Below are positions 49,325-57,848 of a stretch of 64,000 nucleotides of DNA, in pieces (within the stretch, counting starts at the first letter, position 1; each line of letters starts with the position of its first letter). A program made the translations under genes and the position numbers. Origin of the DNA: Meira nashicola (taxonomy: Eukaryota; Basidiomycota; Exobasidiomycetes; Exobasidiales; Brachybasidiaceae); assembly GCA_001600355.1 (NCBI GenBank), contig BCJU01000002.1, positions 1,736,001 through 1,800,000 of the forward strand, written 5' to 3'. The notes under the pieces were generated by a model. It ran no database searches. It was given only the letters and a program-made list of their open reading frames with translations, and had not been told where the DNA came from.

Positions 49325-49332
49325 ACTTTACC

Positions 49333-49997
49333 TTAGGAAGATGAACTACCAAACTTGTAAGGAGTTGAACTCTTTTGGGGATGCAAACCAGGAACGGCTC
49401 CTTTCCAGGATGTTTTGTTGAAATAGTAACAGCCGTGAATGGTGGCACCAACGGAAAGCGTAGACGTTGTTAGAAGCAGAGATAACGGTGATGGTCTTCG
49501 TATGGCACTGATTGCGTTGAAGAACAAATAAATACCGGACCAAGCTATAGAGAAAAAGAAATTCACAATGTTAGCGAGAAATGCACAAATGCTTACCACA
49601 CCCTCAACCCATACGCCTATACTCTACACATACCTGTAACAGTTCCCGTTCCGTTTAGGATATCACCTTGATCGATAATATAACCACCACCTCCGAATGC
49701 GACCGCAAAGCCTGCTAATTGCCAAAAAGGAGGTAAAGAAGATGGTTTTTTGAGAGAATTAGAAACAGTCTTTCCGGCAACTTTTCCAATAATTGCTTGA
49801 CTACGCGGAGTAACGGTAGCGTTTTTTACCCTTTCCAAATCTCTTCCACCTGCAAATCCAAATGGAGCACTTAGAGCGAATAAAGCGGATAAAGTGTATG
49901 CCGGATAAGCAGTCTTTGCGTAAGAGCCTATTTCAGTGATCAAAGGTTGAAAGGAAGATTGTTGAACGGTCGAATTCAAATTGTTATCTTTGCTCAT
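49333..49997 (-). CDS. AIM19: Aim19-like mitochondrial membrane protein
   Basis: There are two exons, 49997..49634 and 49544..49333, with an 89-bp GT-AG intron (donor GTATGT, acceptor CTATAG). The join completes a split Ala codon and gives 191 residues. The product follows the fungal Aim19 family, small integral mitochondrial membrane proteins of unknown biochemical role. The first half has 'AYPAYTLSALFALSAPFGF', the second 'GGGYIIDQGDILNGTGTVTG' running over the junction into 'AWSGIYLFFNAISAIRRPSP' and a helix 'LLLTTSTLSVGATIHGCYYF'. Yeast Aim19 shows the same order ('YMIYDNDLENGAGFIATWSALYL'). The true start is the ATG at 49997; further upstream only a TTG is in frame. Its stop is followed 8 nt later by the ArgJ ATG. 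Confidence 0.85.
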
Positions 49998-50410
49998 GAT
50001 TAACACGCATATGCATGCCGGGAAGAAGATTCGCAAAACTGAGTCACGCTGATGTACAAGTATTTTCCGCGTATAAACTCTCTAGCGCCAAATTCAATTC
50101 AGACTATAGTCTCTAAATTCCAGTTCTGGCTGTCGGTCGTTTTCGATTAGAGATTGCAATCTGATAAATACAACGAGTAGAAGTTATTCAGAGCAAAGTC
50201 GAGTACAAAAAATTGATTGAAAGATGTGCTAGAAGTACAAAAAAAGTAAGAGGTGAGGGCGACATGATCGCCTTTTTTTTCTACATAATACATGGGAGGC
50301 TTGTTTGCATGTACATGGCTTTGGCCATGTTTTCTCTCTAATAAGGTAAAATGTCCAGCTTGATCGGGAAAAGGGATCATTCAAGCTATCCGTTGCAATG
50401 CCAAGAGTGT
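49998..50410. other. Intergenic, 413 bp: AIM19 upstream, PPH3 downstream
   Basis: This holds the AIM19 promoter, possibly also driving ArgJ, and the 3' flank of the PP4 gene. No RNA gene or factor site was recognised. Confidence 0.45.
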
Positions 50411-51328
50411 CTATAGGAAATATTCTGGAGCACATCGCTTTGAAGGTATGTTTTGACTTTCTTGAGCAGCTGCATCAAAGGTTTCATACTTTTGGTTTAA
50501 ACCATCGTCCAATTTAAGAATACTTGCAACATTTCCGCATCTATAACAATAATTTGGTGCGCTCCAAACGGTTACGATTGTTGAATCAAACATGATCTTA
50601 TACCCTTCCAACACTAATTGATGCGCTCGCGCTATTAGATCAATGTCATTCGTATGAGCGAATTGGGTTGCAACATCGCCTCCGAACAAATATCCTGCCC
50701 CTCTAGGTGACATTCCCCAACCTTGTATCTCATCTGGATCGGACCAAAGAAGATCGCACATTGCTCCATCGTGTGGTACTTCTTGCTTTCTGTCTATCGA
50801 TCGAATCTCGTCTATGGTGGCCACGCTTGGACTTAATCCTCCATGTACACAAAATACCCTTCCATCCACTACAGCACCCAAGGCAAGATAGTCAAATACT
50901 TCACAGCAATACCGCCAAACGTTTGCACTTCCATACTTCCGCGAGCACTCGTCATAAAATCCGTACACCTGAGTAATCTGTCGTGATTCGTGATTTCCCC
51001 TGATTAATGTGATTCGATCCGGATAGCGTACTTTGTATGCAAGCAGTAGCAGAAATGTTTCAACACTATAAAATCCTCTATCGACAAAGTCACCCATAAA
51101 GAGGTAATTCGTTTTGGGGCATAAACCTCCATGTTTGAAAAGTTCCATTAAATCCCAAAATTGGCCATGAATGTCCCCACAAATTGTCACAGGTGCATCG
51201 ACATGCTGGACATTAGATTCCTCTACCAAAATTTCTCTCGCTTTCAAACATAAGTTCTTTACTTGGGCTTCAGAAATTGGTTCGCATCGCTCTAGTTGAG
51301 CAATCTGCCGATCTAGATCCGACGACAT
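50411..51328 (-). CDS. PPH3: Protein phosphatase 4 catalytic subunit (Pph3/PPP4C)
   Basis: A PP2A-family Ser/Thr phosphatase that reverses DNA-damage checkpoint marks (gamma-H2AX, Rad53) with regulatory subunits Psy2/Psy4. The 305-residue product contains the metal-site motifs 'GDIHGQ' (51-56), 'GDFVDRG' (79-85) and '[20 protein letters not shown]' (from 111). It ends in the 'YFL' tail that is carboxymethylated in PP2A-like enzymes. Details such as '[20 protein letters not shown]', '[19 protein letters not shown]' and 'CAPEYFL' match PP4 rather than PP2A or PP6. The length is normal and no intron is needed. Confidence 0.95.
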   Translation of the reverse strand: MSSDLDRQIAQLERCEPISEAQVKNLCLKAREILVEESNVQHVDAPVTICGDIHGQFWDLMELFKHGGLCPKTNYLFMGDFVDRGFYSVETFLLLLAYKVRYPDRITLIRGNHESRQITQVYGFYDECSRKYGSANVWRYCCEVFDYLALGAVVDGRVFCVHGGLSPSVATIDEIRSIDRKQEVPHDGAMCDLLWSDPDEIQGWGMSPRGAGYLFGGDVATQFAHTNDIDLIARAHQLVLEGYKIMFDSTIVTVWSAPNYCYRCGNVASILKLDDGLNQKYETFDAAAQESQNIPSKRCAPEYFL

Positions 51329-51894
51329 CCTTTGCCTTTGTTATAGGGACCGAGTCGGAGGAAGACCGGATTATGATCGTCTATCTTTCTCGTCTTGGTA
51401 AGCTCTATTTTAATGATAGCTTTTTCGCATCAACGGCTCTAAAACTTTGTTGATCAATGACAAGAACAATCTAAATCGCTTCTCGGTACGAATTTGGCAC
51501 AATTTTGTGTCGGGTATATTTGGATGATGATGGTGAATGGCGTACGTAAAAAGGATGAAATGAAATGAAATGAATTCAAAGACGCGTGTGTGTGTAAAGC
51601 GTAGTGGGCGTGTTAAATCCGTATGGCATAAGAACGAAAGTTTATTATCTCAGAAAAAAAAACTTTCAGATAAAAAGACCCCGAAAGGGTTTTGCATAAC
51701 AGTCCTTTTGTGCCTGCATTTACCTACTGCATAGTACCTATACTAGTATACGTACGTGCTCGTGTGAAGTGAACCTGTCAAGATCTATTTGATAGTACAT
51801 TAGGGCTAAAAATTAAGGCTTTCTATGCATCATTTCTTTCCTTCTCTCTTACATATATGGACTCGTTTGGCAAGTTTGATTTGGCTGGGAGGAA
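51329..51894. promoter_or_regulatory. Divergent promoter region PPH3 / EFM7-like
   Basis: This 566-bp gap contains an ATGAA-type tandem repeat (about 51555-51574), one ACGCGT near 51582, and a small upstream ORF at its right end (51857..51898). No RNA gene was recognised. Confidence 0.45.
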
Positions 51895-51898
51895 ATGA
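51857..51898 (+). promoter_or_regulatory. Upstream ORF overlapping the main start by ATGA
   Basis: An ATG at 51857 opens a 13-codon ORF (MDSFGKFDLAGRK) that stops at TGA 51896..51898. The stop overlaps the main ATG (51895..51897) in the tetranucleotide ATGA. Such an overlap would favour termination-reinitiation or lower translation of the downstream methyltransferase. Whether the mRNA includes this ATG is not known. Confidence 0.5.
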
Positions 51899-52908
51899 CC
51901 AAGCGCATTCATCCTTCTTTGGGCTTGCCAGGCGATGTTGTCTCATATACGCCCAATAATGTAATTCAAACGCCAGAGGAAGAAGAGATTCCGAAAGAGT
52001 CAATTAAAGTACAAGTGCCAACAGCAGAAATTGTTAATATCTTTGCTCATCGTCAATGGCGTGCGGGTATGCTTTTAGCAGATCTCATTTGGAGTCAATG
52101 TATTCCATTGCAAGATAGAATTGTTGGAGAATTTGGAGCGGGAACGGGATTGCCAAGCATTGTTTCTGCTAAATATGGCAAAGCACGTTTCACTTTAAGC
52201 ACAGATTATGATTCGCCTTCTCTTATATCCATTTTAACAAAAAATGTTCGAGACAATGTCAATTCAAATCAATGGCAAAACAAAATTCGAGTCATCGGTC
52301 ATACATGGGGTAAATCAATCGAAGACGTTGAAGATGCATTTCCCAACTCTTTAAAAGTTGATAAATTTGACGTCTTGCTACTAGCCGATTGTATTTGGGA
52401 TGATTTATCTCATAATTGGCTAATTCGATCAATCGTTCATCTTCTTGCCAAAGACAAAGATTCTCGAATATACATGGTATCCGGCCTACATACTGGAAGA
52501 GAAAAGATTATCGCCTTTATTCGTCGAATCCATAAAGCGGGTCTGAAACTAACGCAATTCCCTCAATCATCAAAAATGCAACAATCCTTGTGGCCTGCTT
52601 TAGACCAAGATGAGATAGCAAAACAGAAGCAAGAACTTGTCAGATTACAAGATGATGAAGCTATTTGTGCTTCGCCTGAATTGGTTATGGAATGTGAATT
52701 GGCTTGGCATGAAGATGAAGAGAGTTTCCCAACTGCTATAGAAACAGAGTCTGGAGCTCAACAGAGACAATGGCACTCAAACAAGGCACGGCTATCGGGA
52801 CATAGAAGGGCTTTCGTTGAATTAGAGCGTCCCGAAGAACGTAAAGAAGCAGCAGGTGTTCATCTTCGAAATAGATGGATCACGTTTATGGCTTTCAGCT
52901 GGCAATAG
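51895..52908 (+). CDS. EFM7: Efm7/Nnt1-like protein methyltransferase
   Basis: A 337-residue S-adenosylmethionine-dependent methyltransferase of the METTL21/Nnt1 group. In yeast Efm7 methylates the N terminus and Lys2 of translation elongation factor eEF1A. Seen are 'QWRAGMLLADLIWSQ' (about 62-76), motif I 'VGEFGAGTGLPSIVSAKYG' (from about 78), the strand-2 acidic residue in 'STDYDSPSLI', 'VIGHTWGKSIE' (compare 'GYIWG' in Nnt1) and 'FDVLLLADCIWDDLSHN' (from about 155). The C terminus ends with a conserved-like 'RNRWITFMAFSW'. It carries a family-atypical acidic insert around residues 245-300. Orthology to Efm7 is likely but rests on motif similarity. Confidence 0.75.
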   Translation: MTKRIHPSLGLPGDVVSYTPNNVIQTPEEEEIPKESIKVQVPTAEIVNIFAHRQWRAGMLLADLIWSQCIPLQDRIVGEFGAGTGLPSIVSAKYGKARFTLSTDYDSPSLISILTKNVRDNVNSNQWQNKIRVIGHTWGKSIEDVEDAFPNSLKVDKFDVLLLADCIWDDLSHNWLIRSIVHLLAKDKDSRIYMVSGLHTGREKIIAFIRRIHKAGLKLTQFPQSSKMQQSLWPALDQDEIAKQKQELVRLQDDEAICASPELVMECELAWHEDEESFPTAIETESGAQQRQWHSNKARLSGHRRAFVELERPEERKEAAGVHLRNRWITFMAFSWQ

Positions 52909-53017
52909 ACAGATGTACACTATAGACCTTCATGAGTCGCAATATACCCAATAGAACGTAGTAAAGCTAATCATTAATTTTAGAGATGTAGTACATTATT
53001 TTCTCGAAATAACACCT

Positions 53018-55282
53018 TCAAAGACCGTATCCTCGAGATCGTCCCAAGTTGCTTCCACTTCCCATAGCAACAGTTGCTTCACTCCATCCCGCTCCTGCAC
53101 TACGTCCTACACTTCCAGCACGAGCATAGCCAGGTCCAACGCTGCCGGCACGTACGGGATCTGGACCGATGCTACTTTGTCTATCGCGAACAGAGGCTGA
53201 AGAAGGAGCTACAGATTCTCCACGATGACGTGCGGTAGCGGGACTGTTTGCTCTTCCTTCACTTCTCTTCAAAGATCCAACACCAGCACTTGAACGTGGG
53301 TCACCATTCGGTCCTGCACCAACTTGACCACGTCTTAGATTTTCCACCTTTTCGCGTAATTGTGACGCATTTGAATCGATCCATTTCAAGCTGCCCAGAT
53401 GAGCATTCAAAATTGCAACAATATCTGCAACTGGATCTTTGCTGCTTTGGTTGAACTTACCTGCCACACGTAAAGAGGTAGGATCAGCTTCGGCGCTATG
53501 ACGTGAAGCGTTTGCAGCGGTGGAAGATGTCAAATTATTCACTTCTACAATCATGGAAGATAAATTGCGAGAAAGTTCGTCCAATTGTGCATTCAACGAT
53601 TCTGCCATTGCATATGCCCTCTCCCTTTCAGCATCAGCAGCACCAGTTTCTAAGTTTGAACGTGAAGTGCTTCCACCAAATGCAGTAATTCCTCCTGCAG
53701 CAGCGGTTTCTAATAGATCTCCAACTTGAGCCTCATAATTGTCTAGTAATCCACTCAATTCTGCTTGTTGCTGTTCTACATAATCCAATGTCTGCTCAAT
53801 GGATGCTTGTCTTTCTTCAGCTACCTGTAATGCATGCAATAAGCGTGAAATCTCATTCCCACCTCTACGTAAAACTCCATCCCAAACTGCAACTTCGTTT
53901 GCCTGTCTTGTAAATTCTTTTGTTGCTTCATCCAATTCTTGGGTCCACTTGTTCACAATCTCTTCCATACTCCTTCCGCGTAATAGACTTGGCGGTGGTA
54001 GAGAAATTGAGCCTGGAGCAGCTGTTGTGCTGGGACCAGGTTGAGTAGTTCCTGCTTGCGCTCCTGTTGTTCCGCTTGCACTTGCAGTAGGTGTGGCAGG
54101 TTTACCGAATCCTCCGAAAGAAGTTCCAGCTGCTGGAGCGGCAGTGGTCGTATTTGTGGCAGAAGTTGCAGCAGGTGCGGCCGGCTTAGCACCGAACAGG
54201 CTGTTTGTTGTCGAAGCAGGTGCAGCAGCTGCCGGAGTGGTGGAAGATGTAGTTGCGTTTCCAAATGAGAAACCTCCTGTCGCTGGAGCTGGCGGTTTGC
54301 TGGTCTCTGTGGTTGGTTTATCCTTCTTATCGCCAAATTTGATGCCTCCCAAAGAGGGAGCAGCAGGAGCAGCTGTAGATGGTGTAGTTGTACCGCTTGC
54401 TGCTGGGGTTCCAAAGGAGAATCCGCCAGCAGCAGGAGCAGTAGATCCGGATGCTGGTTGTGACGTGCTGGTAGAAGTTGTAGTATTTGCTGGTTTAGGA
54501 GCACCAAATGAGAAACCGCCAGCAGCCGGTGCAGCTGGGGTGGTCGTTGTTGCAGCTGGTTTGCCAAATGAAAAACCACCTGAAGAAGGAGCAGCAGCAG
54601 CAGGTGGAGCTGATGAGGCGGGAGTAGAAGTTGTCGTTGGTTGTGCGGGTGTAGCAGCAGGTTTACCGAATGAGAATCCACCTGTGCTTGCAGCAGGTTG
54701 GGCTGGAGGTGCGGCAGATGAAGACTGTGTTGATGTACCTCCAAAGCTGAATGAAGGAGTACTTGTTGAAGTTGGAGCTGTAGACGTAGTGGTGGTATTA
54801 TTTGCTTGACCAAACAATGATCCTCCTGAAGCAGGTGCAGCATTAGCAGGCTTACCGAAACTTCCAAATAAATTCGTCGGAGGTGCAGCGGCAGGTGTTG
54901 TGGTATTTGTTGTGTTACTTTGACTTGCTGCTGGAGCTGTAGGTTGACCGAAGCTGAATGTACTTGGTGGTTTAGCGGCAGGTGTTGTGCTTGTATTAGA
55001 ATTTGAACCAAATAGGCCGCCGCCGCCTGTCGTTGTTGAAGGAGTTGAACCAAAAGTAAAACCTGTTGAACTTCCTGTGCCTGCAGATGGATTTGTTGCA
55101 CCTCCTACCGTTTGACCAGATGAACCACCTCCAAAGCTGAAGGATGAAGATGCAGGTTGTGCAGCATTATTTGTCGATGCATTTGGTGTTCCAAACGAGA
55201 AAGGAGTTTTATTGGCTTGATTGTTGTTACTATTGCTATTTGCTCCTCCGAATGAGAAGCCACCTCCTCCTCCAAAAGACAT
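53018..55282 (-). CDS. NSP1: FG-repeat nucleoporin Nsp1 (Nup62 family)
   Basis: Nsp1 is a central-channel nucleoporin, forming with Nup57/Nup49 and Nup82 the core that carries FG repeats through which transport receptors pass. The 754-residue product has residues 1-420 filled with FG units, mostly 'GGFSFGKP' and 'SLFG' types separated by Thr/Ala/Pro/Gln-rich spacers. The conserved Nsp1-C coiled-coil domain follows ('SMEEIVNKWTQELDEATKEF' near 430, then 'EERQASIEQTLDYVEQQQAE'). After the coiled coil a 100-residue Arg/Ser/Gly-rich tail appears, with two near copies of 'RAGSVG'. Other-frame open stretches over the FG region are composition artefacts. Confidence 0.93.
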   Translation of the reverse strand: MSFGGGGGFSFGGANSNSNNNQANKTPFSFGTPNASTNNAAQPASSSFSFGGGSSGQTVGGATNPSAGTGSSTGFTFGSTPSTTTGGGGLFGSNSNTSTTPAAKPPSTFSFGQPTAPAASQSNTTNTTTPAAAPPTNLFGSFGKPANAAPASGGSLFGQANNTTTTSTAPTSTSTPSFSFGGTSTQSSSAAPPAQPAASTGGFSFGKPAATPAQPTTTSTPASSAPPAAAAPSSGGFSFGKPAATTTTPAAPAAGGFSFGAPKPANTTTSTSTSQPASGSTAPAAGGFSFGTPAASGTTTPSTAAPAAPSLGGIKFGDKKDKPTTETSKPPAPATGGFSFGNATTSSTTPAAAAPASTTNSLFGAKPAAPAATSATNTTTAAPAAGTSFGGFGKPATPTASASGTTGAQAGTTQPGPSTTAAPGSISLPPPSLLRGRSMEEIVNKWTQELDEATKEFTRQANEVAVWDGVLRRGGNEISRLLHALQVAEERQASIEQTLDYVEQQQAELSGLLDNYEAQVGDLLETAAAGGITAFGGSTSRSNLETGAADAERERAYAMAESLNAQLDELSRNLSSMIVEVNNLTSSTAANASRHSAEADPTSLRVAGKFNQSSKDPVADIVAILNAHLGSLKWIDSNASQLREKVENLRRGQVGAGPNGDPRSSAGVGSLKRSEGRANSPATARHRGESVAPSSASVRDRQSSIGPDPVRAGSVGPGYARAGSVGRSAGAGWSEATVAMGSGSNLGRSRGYGL

Positions 55283-55503
55283 GATTGATTAGAATACACG
55301 AAAGGAAAGACTTGAAATACAAGTCTTGCAATGGTGATGGGTATGATGAAGATAAAAATGCAAGATGATCGCAATTCTTCTCTCACTAAAATACAAGCGC
55401 GCTTCCGTGTAAGACTACGAGCGCGTAGAAAAGAAGATGCACAGACGATCCACGTGAATTTAACATTCTTCCATTTCAATCATCACCTCATCCTCTTTTA
55501 ATC

Positions 55504-56460
55504 ATGGCACGCAATCAAGAAAAGGCACAATCGACTTTATATCGTTTCAGGCAAGCCCAAGCAGCAGAATTAGGTCTGCCGCCAGCAAATGCAAAACGAC
55601 CAAGGGTAGCGAATCGGGTAAACAATTTACGAGAAGCAGAAAAATGGAGAGGAGAAGTACTTCGAGAAATTTCAAGAAAAGTATCAAAGATACAAGATTT
55701 TGGTCTGACGGATTATGAAGTTAGAGATATTAATGATGAAATTAATAAACTTTTACGTGAAAAGAATGCATGGGAAAATCAAATTGTAGCTCTAGGCGGA
55801 GCAAATTACAAGAGAGGGATACCAAAAATGATGGATGATGAAGGAAAGGAAGTACCTGGTTCACGAGGGTATAAGTATTTCGGAAGAGCAAAAGATTTAC
55901 CCGGTGTAAAGGATATGCTAAACAGAACGGCTGAACAAGAAGCAGAGGCTGAATCATTTCGATCACAAAAGTTTAAACGGTTTGCTAACCAACCACCAGA
56001 GTATTACGGAGACCTTGATGAGGATGATGGAATTTTACTTGAATCAGAAATAGATTCGGAAATACAGGCCTGGAGGCGAGGTTTTGTCGATCTACTTGAA
56101 GGTTTGGAGGAAGAAGTGAAGAGTGAAAATATTCCAGATATACCTAGACCACAACCAAAAAGTCTAAAAGAATTAAGAGAACAAGCAGATAGTGATATGC
56201 AAGAGGACAGCAGTGACTCAGCAGATCGAGCAGCTGGAGATGCTGGCAGGGTATCGGCAATGTTTAATGTTCTGGATAGCGAACAACTAAAAATGCCCGA
56301 AGTGCCTGATCGAGCCAAGATGGAACAATTCATACTTTTGGCAAAGAAAAAAGCTTTACGACAGCAATGTGAGTATTTGATCATCCAGAAATGAAGAAGA
56401 AGAAGAAGCGAGTTAGATACTGACAATCATCCTTTACACACTGCAGATATTGGTCAATGA
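55504..56460 (+). CDS. ISY1: Pre-mRNA splicing factor Isy1
   Basis: Isy1 is part of the Prp19-associated (NTC) spliceosome complex and helps the first catalytic step. The N terminus 'MARNQEKAQSTLYRFRQAQ' and the block 'KIQDFGLTDYEVRDINDEIN' are family hallmarks, with 'YKYFGRAKDLPGVKDML' further on. I model two exons, 55504..56368 and 56447..56460, with a 78-bp intron (donor GTGAGT, branch-like CTGAC at about 56420, acceptor GCAG). This gives 292 residues ending in 'LRQQYIGQ', which matches the family's 'LLxKY' end. Without splicing the frame reads on to 296 residues ending 'CEYLIIQK'. The final exon has only 14 coding bases. It is convergent with MIX23, 99 bp away. Confidence 0.88.
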
Positions 56461-56559
56461 TCTTGGACTGAAGAACAAATCAAGAGTGTACTTTATCTCA
56501 CAATGTACTTTTATCTCTGTAAAATATCATCCTGAGTTGTGGTAAATTTAATTGTACAT

Positions 56560-57495
56560 CTATCTTCGAGCTTGTTCGCCTGCCTTCGTTTCCTTTCCTT
56601 CCCACATGGTACGCTCTTGTTCACCTCTTACGCCTTCAGAAAAGGTAGGCGTGAAAAAGCGACAACGAGATTTGAAGACTGGAAGGAGGATATGTTTTAG
56701 TAAGAAGCGCTGAGAAGGTTAAATATCATGTAATCTTTTACTCACCATCAAGGGATCTCTTCCTTATAATGGCTTCCACAGATAATTCGTTCTTCATTTG
56801 TCGGCGCTGATAGTAAAGAAGTTTAAGTTCAATTCTTTCGCCAATTCATCAAATCAATCAATTGTCAAACTTACCAGAGTTTCTGCACTATCCTCTGTCC
56901 TTGAAGCTCGTGAATCAAAGGCATCATACTTGCTCTTTCTCTGTGGAGATTGGGAGGAAGTAGGCAAGCCATTTCTTCTTCTTTCTCTTTCTACGTCATT
57001 ATCCAATAACCATTCTTCTCTTGAGGATCCCGTTATTGATGTTCCGATTGATGGCGTTTTCTGTAACCTACTTCGTTCTTCGACTTGTAAACAATACTTT
57101 AATACTTCTTCTCTCCCTATCCAAACATTGACAAGCTCACGCCAGAATTGTAGACAAGCCTGTTCGGGTGCGATTGCATAAGTGGATTTACCCAAATCTA
57201 AAGAAGAATTTGAAGGAACATGTCCACTAAGTATTGAAGGTGAAGAATTTAATCCTGAAGATCTTGTATTGGCTAATGTTCTGTTCAATCTAGTTGTAAC
57301 GCTATCGTCTAAAGCTCTATATTCTTGCATCAATGCTCTGAATTGAACCATATTTAAACATATTAAAGGTGAAACATTACGAACCGATGGCGGAGTTAAA
57401 GGTGTTTCTACAGCTGCTGAACCGAGTATTTCATTGGGATTTGGTGTTTCATCTTGTCCCGTTGAGCCACGACTTAGACGCCATGAATAAGACAT
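56560..57495 (-). CDS. MIX23: Mix23/CCDC58-like mitochondrial intermembrane-space protein
   Basis: Mix23 is an intermembrane-space protein that supports mitochondrial protein import under stress. There are three exons: 57495..56875, 56806..56746 and 56678..56560, with introns of 68 and 67 bp (GT-AG). The join gives 266 residues. The N-terminal half has 'CLNMVQFRALMQEYRALDDS' and 'CLQFWRELVNVWIGREEVLK' followed by 'YC'. The two cysteines of this second helix are 20 residues apart, as in human CCDC58. Exons 2-3 restore the conserved end 'MKNELSVEAIIRKRSLDVFK' with 'SRCRFF'. The human protein has 144 residues. The extra length is a Ser/Asn insert (about residues 75-105), a polar linker and a C-terminal tail. 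The true start is the ATG at 57495. Confidence 0.85.
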
Positions 57496-57848
57496 TATAT
57501 TGCTCAATGTCAACTTTGCAAAAGTAGTGAGGATGACACTCGAACAAAGGTGGAGCTAGCTTTCTTCTTATTTAATACGCACAAGAATTTTGCCCGCTTC
57601 TGCATTTAGCGTGATTTTTTTCTCAGAAAGGGACAATCACTCAATTCATTTTGTTCTAGACTGTGCAATAGCTTACCTACAAACATGCACGGCTTAAATG
57701 AATTCTTTTAGTCTGATATGTACATACCCTTCCAATTCTATTTTTTTCTCCTCTTTATCATATTCACAAATATTTTGTCTCTTTTTGACTTAGCAAGCGC
57801 CTGAATTGGCGCTGCTTTGTTGAAATCTTTGACATCATCATCATTAAA
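57496..57848. promoter_or_regulatory. Divergent promoter region MIX23 / MDM31
   Basis: This 353-bp gap separates divergent starts. T-rich stretches lie before 57849. No clear named site was found. Confidence 0.45.

Noticed and set aside
53953..55101. A 382-codon Leu/Gln-rich open frame on the same strand as NSP1, and a 238-codon one antisense (54093..54809)
   Set aside because: Both lie over the FG repeats and only reflect the repeat composition in other frames; the NSP1 frame has the conserved domain.
54100..55270. Regularly spaced repeats suggesting an array of the CRISPR kind
   Set aside because: They are degenerate FG-repeat codons of NSP1 in a eukaryotic genome, with no constant repeat and unique spacers.
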